From positions 57,176,753-57,240,752 of the forward strand of contig NC_090290.1 in NCBI RefSeq assembly GCF_037392515.1: DNA of 64,000 bases, written 5' to 3'. The stretch's first letter is position 1, and every line of letters starts with the position of its first letter. The DNA comes from Haliotis asinina (Eukaryota > Mollusca > Gastropoda > Lepetellida > Haliotidae). Shown here piece after piece: positions 30,603 through 47,160 of the stretch. The position numbers were made by a program, and so were the translations under genes. The notes under the pieces are model-generated. The model ran no database searches and was not told the origin of the DNA. It was given only the letters and a program-made list of their open reading frames with translations.

Positions 30603-33600
30603 TGTTGGAATATTGCTCGACATGAAAGATCATCAACATACCTCAAGCGTGTTAGAATATTGATCGACATGGAAGATAACCAGTATACGTTAAGTGTGTT
30701 AGAATATTGATCGACAGGAAAGATCACCAATATACCTTAAGCGTGCTAGAATATTGCTCGACATGAAAGATCAATATATCTTAAGTGTGGTAGAATATTG
30801 ATCGACATGAAAGATCACCAATATACCTTAAGCATGTTAGAATATTGATCGACATGAAAGATCACCAATATACCTTAAGCGTGCTAGAATATTGATCGAC
30901 ATAGAAGATCATCAATATACCTTAAGTGTATTAGAATATTGATCGACATGGAAGATCACAAATATACCTTAAACGTGATAGAATATTGATCGACATGAAA
31001 GATCACCAGTATACGTTAAGTGTGTTAGACTATTGATCGACATGAAAGATCACTAATATACCTTAAGTGTGTTAGACTATTGATCGACATGAAAGATCAC
31101 TAATATACCTTGAGTGTGTTAGAATATTGATCGACATGAAAGATCACCAATATACCTTAAGTGTGTCAGAATATTGATCGACATGAAAGATCACCAGTAT
31201 ACGTTAAGTGTGTTAGAATATTGATCGACAGGAAAGATCACCAATATACCTTAAATGTGTTAGAATATTGATCGACATGAAAGATCACCAATATACGTTA
31301 AGTGTGTTAGAATATTGATCGACATGGAAGATCACCAATATACCTTAAGTGTGTTAGAATATTGATCGACATGGAAGATCACCAATATACCTTAATTGTC
31401 TTAGAATATTGATCGACATGAAAGATCACCAGTATACGTTGAGTGTGTTAGACTATTGATCCACATGAAAGATCACAAATATACCTTAAGTGTGTTAGAC
31501 TATTGATCGACATGAAAGATCACCAATATACCTTAAATGTGCTAGAAAATTGATCGACATGGAAGATCACTAATATACCTTAAGTGTGTTAGAATATTGA
31601 TCGACATGAAAGACCACCAACATACCTTAAGTGTGTTAGAATATTGATCGACATGAAAGATCACCAGTATTCCTTAAATGTGTTAGAATATTGATCGACA
31701 TGAAAGATCACCAATATACCTTAACTGTGTTAGAATATTGATCGACATGAAAGATCACCAATATACCTTAAGCGTGTTAGAATATTGATCGACATGAAAG
31801 ATCAATAGTATTCCTTAAATGTGTTAGAATATTGATCAACATGAAAGATCACCAATATACCTTAAGTGTGTTAGAATATTGATCGACACAGAAGATCACC
31901 AATATACCTTAAGCGTGTTAGTATATTGATCGACATGAAAGATCACAAGTATTCCTTAAATGTGTTAGAATATTGATCGACATGAAAGATCACCAATATA
32001 CCTTAAGTGTGTTAGAATATTTATCGACATGGAAGATCACCAATATACCTTAAGTGTGTTAGAATATTGATCGACATGGAGGATCACAAATATACCTTAA
32101 GCGTGTTAGAATATTGATCGACATGGAAGATCACCAATACACCTTAAGCGTGTTTGAATATTGATCGACATGAAAGATCACCAGTATACCTAAAGTGTGT
32201 TAGAATATTGATCGACATGAAAGATCACCAGTATACGTTAAGTGTGTTAGACTATTGATCGACATGAAAGATCACTAATATACCTTAAGTGTGTTAGAAA
32301 ATTGATCGACATGAAAGATCACTAATATACCTTAAGTGTGTTAGAATATTGATCGACATGAAAGATCACCAGTATACCTTAAGTGAGTTAGAATATTGAT
32401 CGACAGGAAAGATCACCAATATACCTTAAATGTGTTAGAATATTGATCGACATGGAAGATCACCAATATACCTTAAGTGTGTTACAATATTGATCGACAT
32501 GGAAGATCACCAATATACCTTGAGTGTCTTAGAATATTGATCGACATGAAAGATCACCAGTATACGTTAAGTGTCTTAGACTATTGATCCACATGAAAGA
32601 TCACCAATATACCTTAAGTGTGTTAGACTATTGATCGACATGAAAGATCGCTAATATACCTTAAGTGTGTTAGAATATTGATCGACATGAAAGATCACTA
32701 ATATACCTTAAGTGTGTTAGAATATTGATCGACATGAAAGATCACCAGTATACCTTAAGTGAGTTAGAATATTGATCAACATGAAAGATCACCAATATAC
32801 CTTGAGCGTGTTAGTATATTGATCGACATCAAAGATCACCAGTATTCCTTAAATGTGCTAGAATATTGTTCGAGATAAAAGATCACTAATATACCTTAAG
32901 TGTGTTAGAATATTGATCGACATGAAAGATCACCAATATACCTTAAGTGTGTTAGAATATTGATCAACATGAAAGATCACTAATATACCTTAAGTGTGTT
33001 AGAATATTGATCGACATGGAAGATCACCAATATACCTTAGGTGTGTTAGAATATTGATCGACATGAAAGATCACCAATATACCTTAAGCATGTTAGAATA
33101 TTGATCGACATGAAAGATCACCAATATACCTTGAGCATGTTAGAATATTGATCGACATGAAAGATCACCAAAATACCTTAAGCGTGCTAGAATATTGATC
33201 GACATAGAAGATCACCAATATACCTTAAGTGTACTAGAATATTGATCGACATGGAAGATCACAAATATACCTTAAGTGTGTTAGAATATTGATCGACATG
33301 AAAGATCACCAGTATACGTTAAGTGTGTTAGACTATTGATCGACATGAAAGATCACTAATATACCTTAAGTGTGTTAGACTATTGATCGACATGAAAGAT
33401 CACCAATATACCTTGAGTGTGTCAGAATATTGATCAACATGAAAGATCACCAGTATACGTTAAGTGTGTTAGAATATTGATCGACAGGAAAGATCACTAA
33501 TATACCTTAAATGTGTCAGAATATTGATCGACATGAAAGATCACCAATGTAGGTTAAGTGTGTTAGAATATTGATCGACATGGAAGATCACCAATATACC

Positions 33601-36600
33601 TTAAGTGTGTTAGAATAATGATCGACATGAAATATCACAAGTATACGTTTGGTGTGTTAGACTATTGATCGACATGAAAGATCACAAATATACCTTAAGT
33701 GTGTTAGACTATTGATCGACATGAAAGATCACTAATATACCTTAAATGTGTTAGAATATTGATCGACATGAAAGACTACCAATATACCTTTTCGTGTGTT
33801 AGAATACTGATCGACATGAAAGATCACCAGTATTCCTTAAATGTGTTAGAATATTGATCGACATGAAAGATCACTAATATACCTTAAGTGTGTTAGGCTA
33901 ATGATCGACATGGAAGATCACCAATATACCTTAAGCGTGCTAGAACATTGATCGACATGAAAGATCACCAGTATTCCTTAAATGTGTTAGAATATTGATC
34001 AACATGAAAGATCACTAATATATCTTAAGTGAGTTAGAATATTGATCGACATGAAAGATCACCAGTATACGTTGAGTGTGTTAGACTATTGATCGACATG
34101 AAAGATCACCAATATCCCTTAAGTGTGTTAGAATATTGATCGACATGAAAGATCACCAATTTACCTTAAGTGTGTTAGAATATTGATCGACATGAAAGAT
34201 CACCAAAATACCTTAAGTGTGTTAGAAAATTGATCGACACAGAAGATCACCAATATACCTTAAGCGTGTTAGTATATTGATCGACATGGAAGATCACAAG
34301 TATTCCTCAAATGTGTTAGAATATTGATCGAGATGAAAGATCACTAATATACTTTAAGTGTGTTAGAATATTGATCGACATGAAAGATCACCAATACACC
34401 TTAAGTGTGTTGGAATATTGATAGACATCAAAGATCACCAATATAAATTAAGCGTGTTTGAACATTGATCGAAATGAAAGATCACTAATATACCTTAAGT
34501 GTGTTAGAATATTGATCGACATGAAAGATCACTAATATACCTTAAGTGTGTTAGAATATTGATCGACATGAAAGGTCACCAGTATACGTTAAGTGTGTTA
34601 GACTATTGATCGACATGAAAGATCACTAATATACTTTAAGTGTGTTAGGCTATTCATCGGCATGAAAGATCACTAATATACCTTAAGTGTGTTAGAATAT
34701 TGATCGACATGAAAGATCACCAATATACCTTCAGCGTGTCAGAATATTGATCGACATGAAAGATCACCAGTATCCCTTAAGTGTGTTAGAATATTGATCG
34801 ACATGAAAGATCACTAATATACCTTAAATGTGTCAGAACATTGATCGACATGAAAGATCACCAATATACGTTAAGTGTGTTAGAATATTGATCGACATGG
34901 AAGATCACCAATATACCTTAAGTGTGTTAGAATATTGATCGACATGGAAGATCACCAATATACCTTAAGTGTCTTAGAATATTGATCGACATGAAATATC
35001 ACAAGTATACGTTAGGTGTGTTAGACTATTGATCGACATGAAAGATCACAAATATACCTTAAGTGTGTTAGACTATTGATCGACATGAAAGATCACTAAT
35101 ATACCTTAAATGTGTTAGAATATTGATCGACATGAAAGATCACCAATATACCTTAAGTGTGTTAGAATATTGATCGACATGAAAGATGACCAGTATACCA
35201 TAAGTGTGTTAGACTATTGATCGACATGAAAGATCACTAATATACCTTAAGTGTGTTAGGCTATTGATCGACATGGAAGATCACCAATATACCTTAAGCG
35301 TGTTAGAATATTGATCGACATGAAAGATCACTAGTATTCCTTAAATGTGTTAGAATATTGATCAACATGAAAGATCACCAATATACCTTAAGTGAGCTAG
35401 AATATTGATCGACATGAAAGATCACCAGTATACGTTGAGTGTGCTAGACTATTGATCGACATGAAAGATCGCTATTACACCTTAAGTGTGTTAGAATATT
35501 GATCGACATGAAAGATCACCAATATACCTTAAGTGTGCTAGAATATTGATTGACATGAAAGATCACCAGTATTCCTTAAATGTGTTAGAATGTTGATCAA
35601 CATGAAAGATCACCAATGTACCTTAAGTGAGATAGAATATTGATCGACATGAAAGATCACCAGTATACGATGAGTGTGTTAGACTATTGATCGACATGAA
35701 AGATCGCTATTACACCTTAAGTGTGCTAGAATATTGATCGACATGAAAGATCACCAATATTCCTTAAGTGTGCTAGAATATTGATCGACATGAAAGATCA
35801 CCAAAATACCTTAAGTGTGTTAGAATATTGATCGACACAGAAGATCACCAATATACCTTAAGCGTGTTAGTATATTGATCGACATGAAAGATCACAAGTA
35901 TTCCTTAAATGTGTTAGAATATTGATCGAGATGAAAGATCACTAATATACTTTAAGTGTGTTAGAATACTGATCGACATGAAAGATCACCAGTATTCCTT
36001 AAATGTGTTAGAATATTGATCGACATGAAAGATCACCAGTATACCTTAAGTGTGTTAGAATATTGATCGACATGAAAGATCACCAATATACCTTAAGCGT
36101 GTTAGAATATTGATCGACATGAAAGATCAATAGTATTCCTTAAATGTGTTAGAATATTGATCAACATGAAAGATCACCAATATACCTTAAGTGTGCTAGA
36201 ATATTGATCGACACAGAAGATCACCAATATACCTTAAGCGTGTTAGTATATTGATCGACATGAAAGATCACAAGTATTCCTTAAATGTGTTAGAATATTG
36301 ATCGAGATGAAAGATCACTAATATACTTTAAGTGTGCTAGAATTTTGATCGACATGAAAGATCACCAATATACCTGAAGTGTGCTGGAATATTTATCGAC
36401 ATGGAAGATCACCAATATACCTTAAGTGTGTTAGAATATTCATCGACATGGAATATGACAAATATACCTTAAGCGTGTTAGAATATTGATCGACATGGAA
36501 GATCACCAATACACCTTATGCGTGTTTGAATATTGATCGACATGAAAGATCACCAGTATACCTAAAGTGTGTTAGAATATTAATCGACATGAAAGATCAC

Positions 36601-39600
36601 CAGTATACGTTAAGTGTGTTAGACTATTGATCGACATGAAAGATCACTAATATACCTTAAGTGTGTTAGAATATTGATCGACATGAAAGATCACTAATAT
36701 ACCTTTAGTGTGTTAGAATATTGATCGACATGAAAGATCACCAGTATACCTTAAGTGAGTTAGAATATTGATCGACAGGAAAGATCACCAATATACCTTA
36801 AATGTGTTAGAATATTGATCGACATGAAAGATCACCAATATACGTTAAGTGTGTTAGAATATTGATCGACATGGAAGATCACCAATATACCTTAAGTGTG
36901 CTACAATACTGATCGACATGGAAGATCACCAATATACCTTAAGTGTCTTCGAATATTGATCGACATGAAAGATCACCAGTATACGTTAAGTGTGTTAGAC
37001 TGTTGATCCACATGAAAGATCACCAATATACCTTAAGTGTGTTAGACTATTGATCGACATGAAAGATCACTAATATACCTTAAATGTGCTAGAATATTGA
37101 TCGACATGAAAGATGACCAGTATACCTTAAGTGTGTTAGACTATTGATCGACATGGAAGATCACTAATATACCTTAAGTGTGCTAGAATATTGATCGACA
37201 TGAAAGACAACTAATATACCTTAAGTGTGTTAGAATACTGATCGACATGAAAGATCAATAGTATTCCTTAAATGTGTTAGAATATTGATCAACATGAAAG
37301 ATCACCAATATACCTTAAGTGTGCTAGAATATTGATCGACACAGAAGATCACCAATATACCTTAAGCGTGTCAGTATATTGATCGACATGAAAGATCACA
37401 AGTATTCCTTAAATGTGTTAGAATATTGATCGAGATGAAAGATCACTAATATACTTTAAGTGTGCTAGAATTTTGATCGACATGAAAGATCGCTAATATA
37501 CCTTAAGTGTGTTAGAATATTGACCGACATGAAAGATCACTAATATACCTTAAGTGTGTTAGAATATTGATCGACATGAAAGATCACTAGTATACCTTAA
37601 GTGAGTTAGAATATTGATCGACATGAAAGATCACCAGTATTCCTTAAATGGGTTAGAATATTGTTCGAGATAAAAGATCACTAACATACCTTAAGTGTGT
37701 TAGAATATTGATCGACATGAAAGATCACCAATATACCTTAAGTGTGTTAGAATATTGATCGACATGAAAGATCACCAATATACCTTAAGTGTGTTAGAAT
37801 ATTGATCAACATGAAAGATCACTAATATACCTTAAGTGTGTTAGAATATTGATCGACATGGAAGATCACCAATATACCTTAGGTGTGTTAGAATATTGAT
37901 CGACATGAAAGATCACCAATATACCTTAAGCATGATAGAATATTGATCGACAAGAAAGATCACCAATATACCTTGAGCATGTTAGAATATTGATCGACAT
38001 GAAAGTTCACCAAAATACCTTAAGCGTGCTAGAATTTTGATCGACATAGAAGATCACCAATATACCTGAAGTGTGCTAGAATATTGATCGACATGGAAGA
38101 TCACAAATATACCTTAAGTGTGTTAGAATATTGATCGACATGACAGATCACCAGTATACGTTAAGTGTGTTAGACTATTGATCGACATGAAAGATCACTA
38201 ATATACCTTAAGTGTGTTAGACTATTGATCGACATGAAAGATCACTAATTTACCTTAAGTGTGTTAGAATATTGATCGACATGAAAGATCACCAATATAC
38301 CTTAAGTGTGTCAGAATATTGATCAACATGAAAGATCACCAGTATACGTTAAGTGTGTTAGAATGTTGATCGACAGGAAAGATCACTAATATACCTTAAA
38401 TGTGTCAGAATATTGATCGACATGAAAGATCACCAATATACGTTAAGTGTGTTAGAATATTGATCGACATGGAAGATCACCAATGTACCTTAAGTGTGTT
38501 AGAATATTGATCGACATGGAAGATCACCAATATACCTTAAGTGTCTTAGAATAATGATCGACATGAAATATCACAAGTATACGTTAGGTGTGTTAGACTA
38601 TTGATCGACATGAAAGATCACAAATATACCTTAAGTGTGTTAGACTATTGATCGACATGAAAGATCACTAATATACCTTAAATGTGTTAGAATATTGATC
38701 GACATGAAAGACTACCAATATACCTTATAGTGTGTTAGAATACTGATCGACATGAAAGATCACCAGTGTTCCTTAAATGTGTTAGAATATTGATCGACAT
38801 GAAAGATCACTAATATACCTTAAGTGTGTTAGGCTATTGATCGACATGGAAGATCACCAATATACCTTAAGCGTGCTAGAATATTGATCGACATGAAAGA
38901 TCACCAGTATTCCTTAAATGTGTTAGAATATTGATCAACATGAAAGATCACCAATATACCTTAAGTGAGATAGAATATTGATCGACATGAAAGATCACCA
39001 GTATACGTTGAGTGTGTTAGACTATTGATCGACATGAAAGATCGCTATTACACCTTAAGTGTGTTAGAATATTGATCGACATGAAAGATCACCAATATAC
39101 CTTAAGTGTGTTAGAATATTGATCGACATGAAAGATCACCAAAATACCTTAAGTGTGTTAGAAAATTGATCGACACAGATGATCACCAATATACCTTAAG
39201 CGTGTTAGTATATTGATCGACATGAAAGATCACAAGTATTCCTTAAATGTGTTAGAATATTGATCGAGATGAAAGATCACTAATATACTTTAAGTGTGTT
39301 AGAATATTGATCGACATGAAAGATCACCAATACACCTTAATTGTGTTGGAATATTGATCGACATCAAAGATCACCAATATAAATTAAGCGTGTTTGAACA
39401 TTGATCGAAATGAAAGATCACTAATATACCTTAAGTGTGTTAGAATATTGATCGACATGAAAGATCACCAATATACCTTAAGTGTGTTAGAATATTGATC
39501 GACATGAAAGGTCACCAGTATACCTTAAGTGTGATAGAATATTGATCGACATGAAAGATCACTAATATACTTTAAGTGTGTTAGGCTATTCATCGGCATG

Positions 39601-42600
39601 AAAGATCACTAATATACCTTAAGTGTGTCAGAATTTTGATCGACATGAAAGATCACCAATATACCTTAAGTGTGTCAGAATATTGATCGACATGAAAGAT
39701 CACCAGTATACCTTAAGTGTGTTAGAATATTGATCGACAGGAAAGATCACTAATATACCTTAAATGTGTCAGAATATTGATCGACATGAAAGATCACCAA
39801 TATACGTTAAGTGTGTTAGAATATTGATCGACATGGAAGATCACCAATATACCTTAAGTGTGTTAGAATATTGATCGACATGGAAGATCACCAATATACC
39901 TTAAGTGTCTTAGAATATTGATCGACATGAAATATCACAAGTATACGTTAGGTGTGTTAGACTATTGATCGACATAAAAGATCACAAATATACCTTAAGT
40001 GTGTTAGACTATTGATCGACATGAAAGATCACTAATATACCTTAAATGTGTTAGAATATTGATCGACATGAAAGATCACCAATATACCTTAAGTGTGTTA
40101 GAATACTGATCGACATGAAAGATGACCAGTATACCATAAGTGTGTTAGACTATTGATCGACATGAAAGATCACTAATATACCTTAAGTGTGTTAGGCTAT
40201 TGATCGACATGGAAGATCACCAATATACCTTAAGCGTGTTAGAACATTGATCGACATGAAAGATCACCAGTATTCCTTAAATGTGTTAGAATATTGATCA
40301 ACATGAAAGATCACCAATATACCTTAAGTGAGTTAGAATATTGATCGACATGAAAGATCACCAGTATACGTTGAGTGTGTTAGACTATTGATCGACATGA
40401 AAGATCGCTATTACACCTGAAGTGTGTTAGAATATTGATCGACATGAAAGATCACCAATATACCTTAAGTGTGCTAGAATATTGATCGACATGAAAGATC
40501 ACCAAAATACCTTAAGTGTGTTAGAATATTGATCGACACAGAAGATCACCAATATACCTTAAGCGTGTTAGTATATTGATCGACATGAAAGATCACAAGT
40601 ATTCCTTAAATGTGTTAGAATATTGATCGAGATGAAAGATCACTAATATACTTTAAGTGTGTTAGAATATTGATCGACATGAAAGATCACCAATACACCT
40701 TAAGTGTGTTGGAATATTGATCGACATGAAAGATCACCAATATAAATTAAGCGTGTTTGAATATTGATCGACATGAAAGATCACCAGTATACCTTAAGTG
40801 TGTTAGAATATTGATCGACAGGAAAGATCACTAATATACCTTAAATGTGACAGAATATTGATCGACATGAAAGATCACTAATATACCTTAAGTGTGTCAG
40901 AATTTTGATCGACATGAAAGATCACCAATATACCTTAAGTGTGTCAGAATATTGATCGACATGAAAGATCACCAGTATACCTTAAGTGTGTTAGAATATT
41001 GATCGACAGGAAAGATCACTAATATACCTTAAATGTGACAGAATATTGATCGACATGAAAGATCACTAATATACCTTAAGTGTGTCAGAATTTTGATCGA
41101 CATGAAAGATCACCAATATACCTTAAGTGTGTCAGAATATTGATCGACATGAAAGATCACCAGTATACCTTAAGTGTGCTAGAATATTGATCGACATGGA
41201 AGATCACCAATATACCTTAAGTGTGTTAGAAAATTGATCGACATGGAAGATCACCAATATACCTTAAGTGTCATAGAATATTGATCGACATGAAATATCA
41301 CAAGTATACGTTAGGTGTGTTAGACTATTGATCGACATGAAAGATCACAAATATACCTTAAGTGTGTTAGACTATTGATCGACATGAAAGATCACTAATA
41401 TACCTTAAATGTGTTAGAATATTGATCGACATGAAAGATCACCAATATACCTTAAGTGTGTTAGAATATTGATCGACATGAAAGATGACCAGTATACCAT
41501 AAGTGTGTTAGACTATTGATCGACATGAAAGATCACTAATATACCTTAAGTGTGTTAGGCTATTGATCGACATGGAAGATCACCAATATACCTTAAGCGT
41601 GTTAGAACATTGATCGACATGAAAGATCACCAGTATTCCTTAAATGTCTTAGAACATTGATCAACATGAAAGATCACCAATATACCTTAAGTGAGTTAGA
41701 ATATTGATCGACATGAAAGATCACCAGTATACGTTGAGTGTGTTAGACTATTGATCGACATGAAAGATCGCTATTACACCTTAAGTGTGTTAGAATATTG
41801 ATCGACATGAAAGATCACCAATATACCTTAAGTGTGCTAGAATATTGATCGACATGAAAGATCACCAGTATTCCTTAAATGTGCTAGAATATTGATCAAC
41901 ATGAAAGATCACCAATATACCTTAAGTGAGATAGAATATTGATCGACATGAAAGATCACCAGTATATGTTGAGTGTGTTAGACTATTGATCAACATGAAA
42001 GATCGCTATTACACCTTAAGTGTGTTAGAATATTGATCGACATGAAAGATCACCAATATACCTTAAGTATGCTAGAATATTGATCGACATGAAAGATCAC
42101 CAAAATAGCTTAAGTGTGTTAGAATATTGATCGACACAGAAGATCACCAATATACCTTAAGTGAGATAGAATATTGATCGACATGAAAGATCACAAGTAT
42201 TCCTTAAATGTGTTAGAATATTGATCGAGATGAAAGATCACTAATATACTTTAAGTGTGTTAGAATATTGATCGACATGAAAGATCACCAATACACCTTA
42301 AGTGTGTTGGAATATTGATCGACATGAAAGATCACCAATATAAATTAAGCGTGTTTGAATATTGATCGACATGAAAGATCACCAGTATAAGTTGAGTGTG
42401 TTAGAATATTGATCGACATGAAAGATCACCAGTATACCTTAAGTGTGTTAGACTATTGATCAACATGAAAGATCACTAATATACCTTAAGTGTGTTAGAA
42501 TATTGATCGACATGAAAGATGACTAATATACCTTAAGTGTGTTAGAATATTGATCGACATGAAAGATCACCAGTATACGTTAAGTGTGTTAGACTATTGA

Positions 42601-45600
42601 TCGACATGAAAGATCACTAATATACTTTAAGAGTGTTAGGCTATTCATCGGCATGAAAGATCACTAACATACCTTAAGTGTGTTAGAATATTGATCGACA
42701 TGAAAGATCACCAATATACCTTAAGTGTGTTAGAATATTGATCGACATGGAAGATCACCAATATACCATAAGTGTGTTAGAAGATTGATCGACATGGAAG
42801 ATCACCAATATACCTTAAGTGTGTTAGAATATTGAGCGACATGAAAGATCACCAGTACACGTTAAGTGTGTTAGGCTATTCATCGACATGAAAGATCACA
42901 AATATACCTTAAGTCTGTTAGACTATTGATCGACAAGAAAGATCACTAATATACCTTAAATGTGTTAGAATATTGATCGACATGAAAGATCACTAATATA
43001 CCTTAAGTGTGTTAGAATATTGATCGACATGAAAGACCACCAATATACCTTAAGTGTGTTAGAATATTGATCGACATGAAAGATCACCAGTATTCCTTAA
43101 ATGTGTTAGAATATTGATCGACATGAAAGATCACCAATATACCTTAAGTGTGTTAGAATATTGATCGACATGGAAGATCACCAATATACCTAAAGTGTGT
43201 TAGAATATTGATCGACATGGAAGATCACCAGTATTCCTTAAATGTGTTAGAATATTGATCGACATGAAAGATCACCAATATACCTTAAGTGTGTTAGAAT
43301 ATTGATCGACATGAAAGATCACCAGTATACGTTAACTGTGTTAGACTATTGATCGACATGAAAGATCGCTAATATACCTTAAGTGTGTTAGGAAATTGAT
43401 CGACATGAAAGATCACCAATATACCTTAAGTGTGTTAGAATGTTGATCGACATGAAAGATCACCAAAATACCGTAAGTGTGTTAGAATATTGATCGACAC
43501 AGAAGATCACCAATATACTTAAGCGTGTTAGTATATTGATCGACATGAAAGATCACCAATATACCTTAAGCGTGTTAGTATATTGATCGACATGAAAGAT
43601 CACTAATATACCTTAAGTGTGTTAGAATATTGATCGACATGAAAGATCACCAATATACCTTAAGTGTGTTAGAATATTGATCAACCTGAAAGATCACTAG
43701 CATACCTTAAGTGTGTTTGAATATTGATCGACATGAAAGATCACTAATATACTTTAAGTGTGTTAGAATATTGATCGACATGAAAGATCACCAGTATACC
43801 TTAAGTGTGTTAGAATATTGATCGACATGAAAGATCACCAGTATACGTTAAGTGTGTTGGACTATTGATCGACATGAAAGATCACTAATATACCTTAAGT
43901 GTGCTAGACTATTCATCGGCATGAAAGATCACCAGTATACCTTAAGTGTGTTAGAATATTGATCGACATGAAAGATCACCAATATACCTTAAGTGTGTTA
44001 GAATATTGATCGACATGAAAGATCACCAGTATACCTTAAGTGTGTTAGAATATTGATCAACATGAAAGATCACTAATATACCTTAAGCGTGTTAGAATAT
44101 TGATCGACATGAAAGATCACCAATATACCTTCCGCGTGTTAGAATATTGATCGACATGAAAGATCACTAATATACCTTAAACGTGTTAGAATATTGATCG
44201 ACATGAAAGATCACCAATATACCTTAAGTGTTTTAGAATATTGATCGACATGAAAGATCGCTAATATACCTTAAATGTGTTAGAATATTGATCGACATGA
44301 AAGGTCACTAATGTACCTTAAATGTGTTAGAATATTGATCGACATGAAAGATCACCAATATACCTTAAGTGTGTTAGAATATTGATCGACATGAAAGATC
44401 ACCAGTATACGTGAAGTGTGTTAGACTATTGATCGACATGAAAGATCGCTAATATAACTTAAGTGTGTTAGAACATTGATCGACATGAAAGATCACCAGT
44501 ATATCTTAAGTGTGTTAGACTATTGATCAACATGAAAGATCACTATTATACCTTAAGTGTGTTGGAATATTAATCGACATGAAAGATCACTAATACACCT
44601 TAAGTGTGTTAGAATATTGATCGACATGAAAGATAACCAGTATACCTTAAGTGTGTTAGAATATTGATCGACATGAAAGATCGCTAATATACCTTAAATG
44701 TGTTAGAATATTGATCGACATGAAAGATCACCAATATACCTTAAGTGTGCTAGAATATTGATCGACATGAAAGATCACCAAAATACCTTAAGTGTGTTAG
44801 AATATTGATCGACACAGAAGATCACCAATATACCTTAAGCGTGTTAGTACATTGATCGACATGAAAGATCACAAGTATTTCTTAAATGTGTTAGAATATT
44901 GATCGAGATGAAAGATCACTATTATACCTTAAGTGTGTTAGAATATTGATCGACATGAAAGATCACCAATATACCTTAAGTGTGCTAGAATATTGATCGA
45001 CAGGAAAGATCACTAATATACCTTAAATGTGTCAGAATATTGATCGACATGAAAGATCACCAATATACGTTAAGTGTGTTAGAATATTGATCGACATGGA
45101 AGATCACCAATATACCTTAAGTGTGTTAGAATATTGATCGACATGGAAGATCACCAATATACCTTAAGTGTCTTAGAATATTGATCGACATGAAATATCA
45201 CAAGTATACGTTAGGTGTGTTAGACTATTGATCGACATAAAAGATCACAAATATACCTTAAGTGTGTTAGACTATTGATCGACATGAAAGATCACTAATA
45301 TACCTTAAATGTGTTAGAATATTGATCGACATGAAAGATCACCAATATACCTTAAGTGTGTTAGAATACTGATCGACATGAAAGATGACCAGTATACCAT
45401 AAGTGTGTTAGACTATTGATCGACATGAAAGATCACTAATATACCTTAAGTGTGTTAGGCTATTGATCGACATGGAAGATCACCAATATACCTTAAGCGT
45501 GTTAGAACATTGATCGACATGAAAGATCACCAGTATTCCTTAAATGTGTTAGAATATTGATCAACATGAAAGATCACCAATATACCTTAAGTGAGTTAGA

Positions 45601-47160
45601 ATATTGATCGACATGAAAGATCACCAGTATACGTTGAGTGTGTTAGACTATTGATCGACATGAAAGATCGCTATTACACCTTAAGTGTGTTAGAATATTG
45701 ATCGACATGAAAGATCACCAATATACCTTAAGTGTGCTAGAATATTGATCGACATGAAAGATCACCAGTATTCCTTAAATGTGTTAGAATATTGATAAAA
45801 CATGAAAGATCACCAATATACCTTAAGTGAGATAGAATATTGATCGACATGAAAGATCACCAGTATATGTTGAGTGTGTTAGACTATTGATCGACATGAA
45901 AGATCGCTATTACACCTTAAGTGTGTTAGAATATTGATTGACATGAAAGATCACCAATATACCTTAAGTGTGCTAGAATATTGATCGACATGAAAGATCA
46001 CCAAAATACCTTAAGTGTGTTAGAATATTGATCGACACAGAAGATCACCAATATACCTTAAGCGTGTTAGTATATTGATCGACATGAAAGATCACAAGTA
46101 TTCATTAAAATGTGTTAGAATATTGATCGAGATGAAAGATCACTAATATACTTTAAGTGTGTTAGAATATTGATCGACATGAAAGATCACCAATACACCT
46201 TAAGTGTGTTGGAATATTGATCGACATGAAAGATCACCAATATAAATTAAGCGTGTTTGAATATTGATCGACATGAAAGATCACCAGTATACGTTGAGTG
46301 TGTTAGAATATTGATCGACATGAAAGATCACCAGTATACCTTAAGTGTGTTAGACTATTGATCAACATGAAAGATCACTAATATACCTTAAGTGTGTTAG
46401 AATATTGATCGACATGAAAGATGACTAATATACCTTAAGTGTGTTAGAATATTGATCGACATGAAAGATCACCAGTATACGTTAAGTGTGTTAGACTATT
46501 GATCGACATGAAAGATCACTAATATACTTTAAGAGTGTTAGGCTATTCATCGGCATGAAAGATCACTAACATACCTTAAGTGTGTTAGAATATTGATCGA
46601 CATGAAAGATCACCAATATACCTTAAGTGTGTCAGAATATTGATCGACATGAAAGATCACCAGTATACCTTAAGTGTGTTAGAATATTGATAGACAGGAA
46701 AGATCACTAATATACCTTAAATGTGACAGAATATTGATCGACATGAAAGATCACTAATATACCTTAAGTGTGTCAGAATTTTGATCGACATGAAAGATCA
46801 CCAATATACCTTAAGTGTGTCAGAATATTGATCGACATGAAAGATCACCAGTATACCTTAAGTGTGCTAGAATATTGATCGACATGGAAGATCACCAATA
46901 TACCTTAAGTGTGTTAGAAAATTGATCGACATGGAAGATCACCAATATACCTTAAGTGTCTTAGAATATTGATCGACATGAAATATCACAAGTATACGTT
47001 AGGTGTGTTAGACTATTGATCGACATGAAAGATCACAAATATACCTTAAGTGTGTTAGACTATTGATCGACATGAAAGATCACTAATATACCTTAAATGT
47101 GTTAGAATATTGATCGACATGAAAGATCACCAATATACCTTAAGTGTGTTAGAATATTGA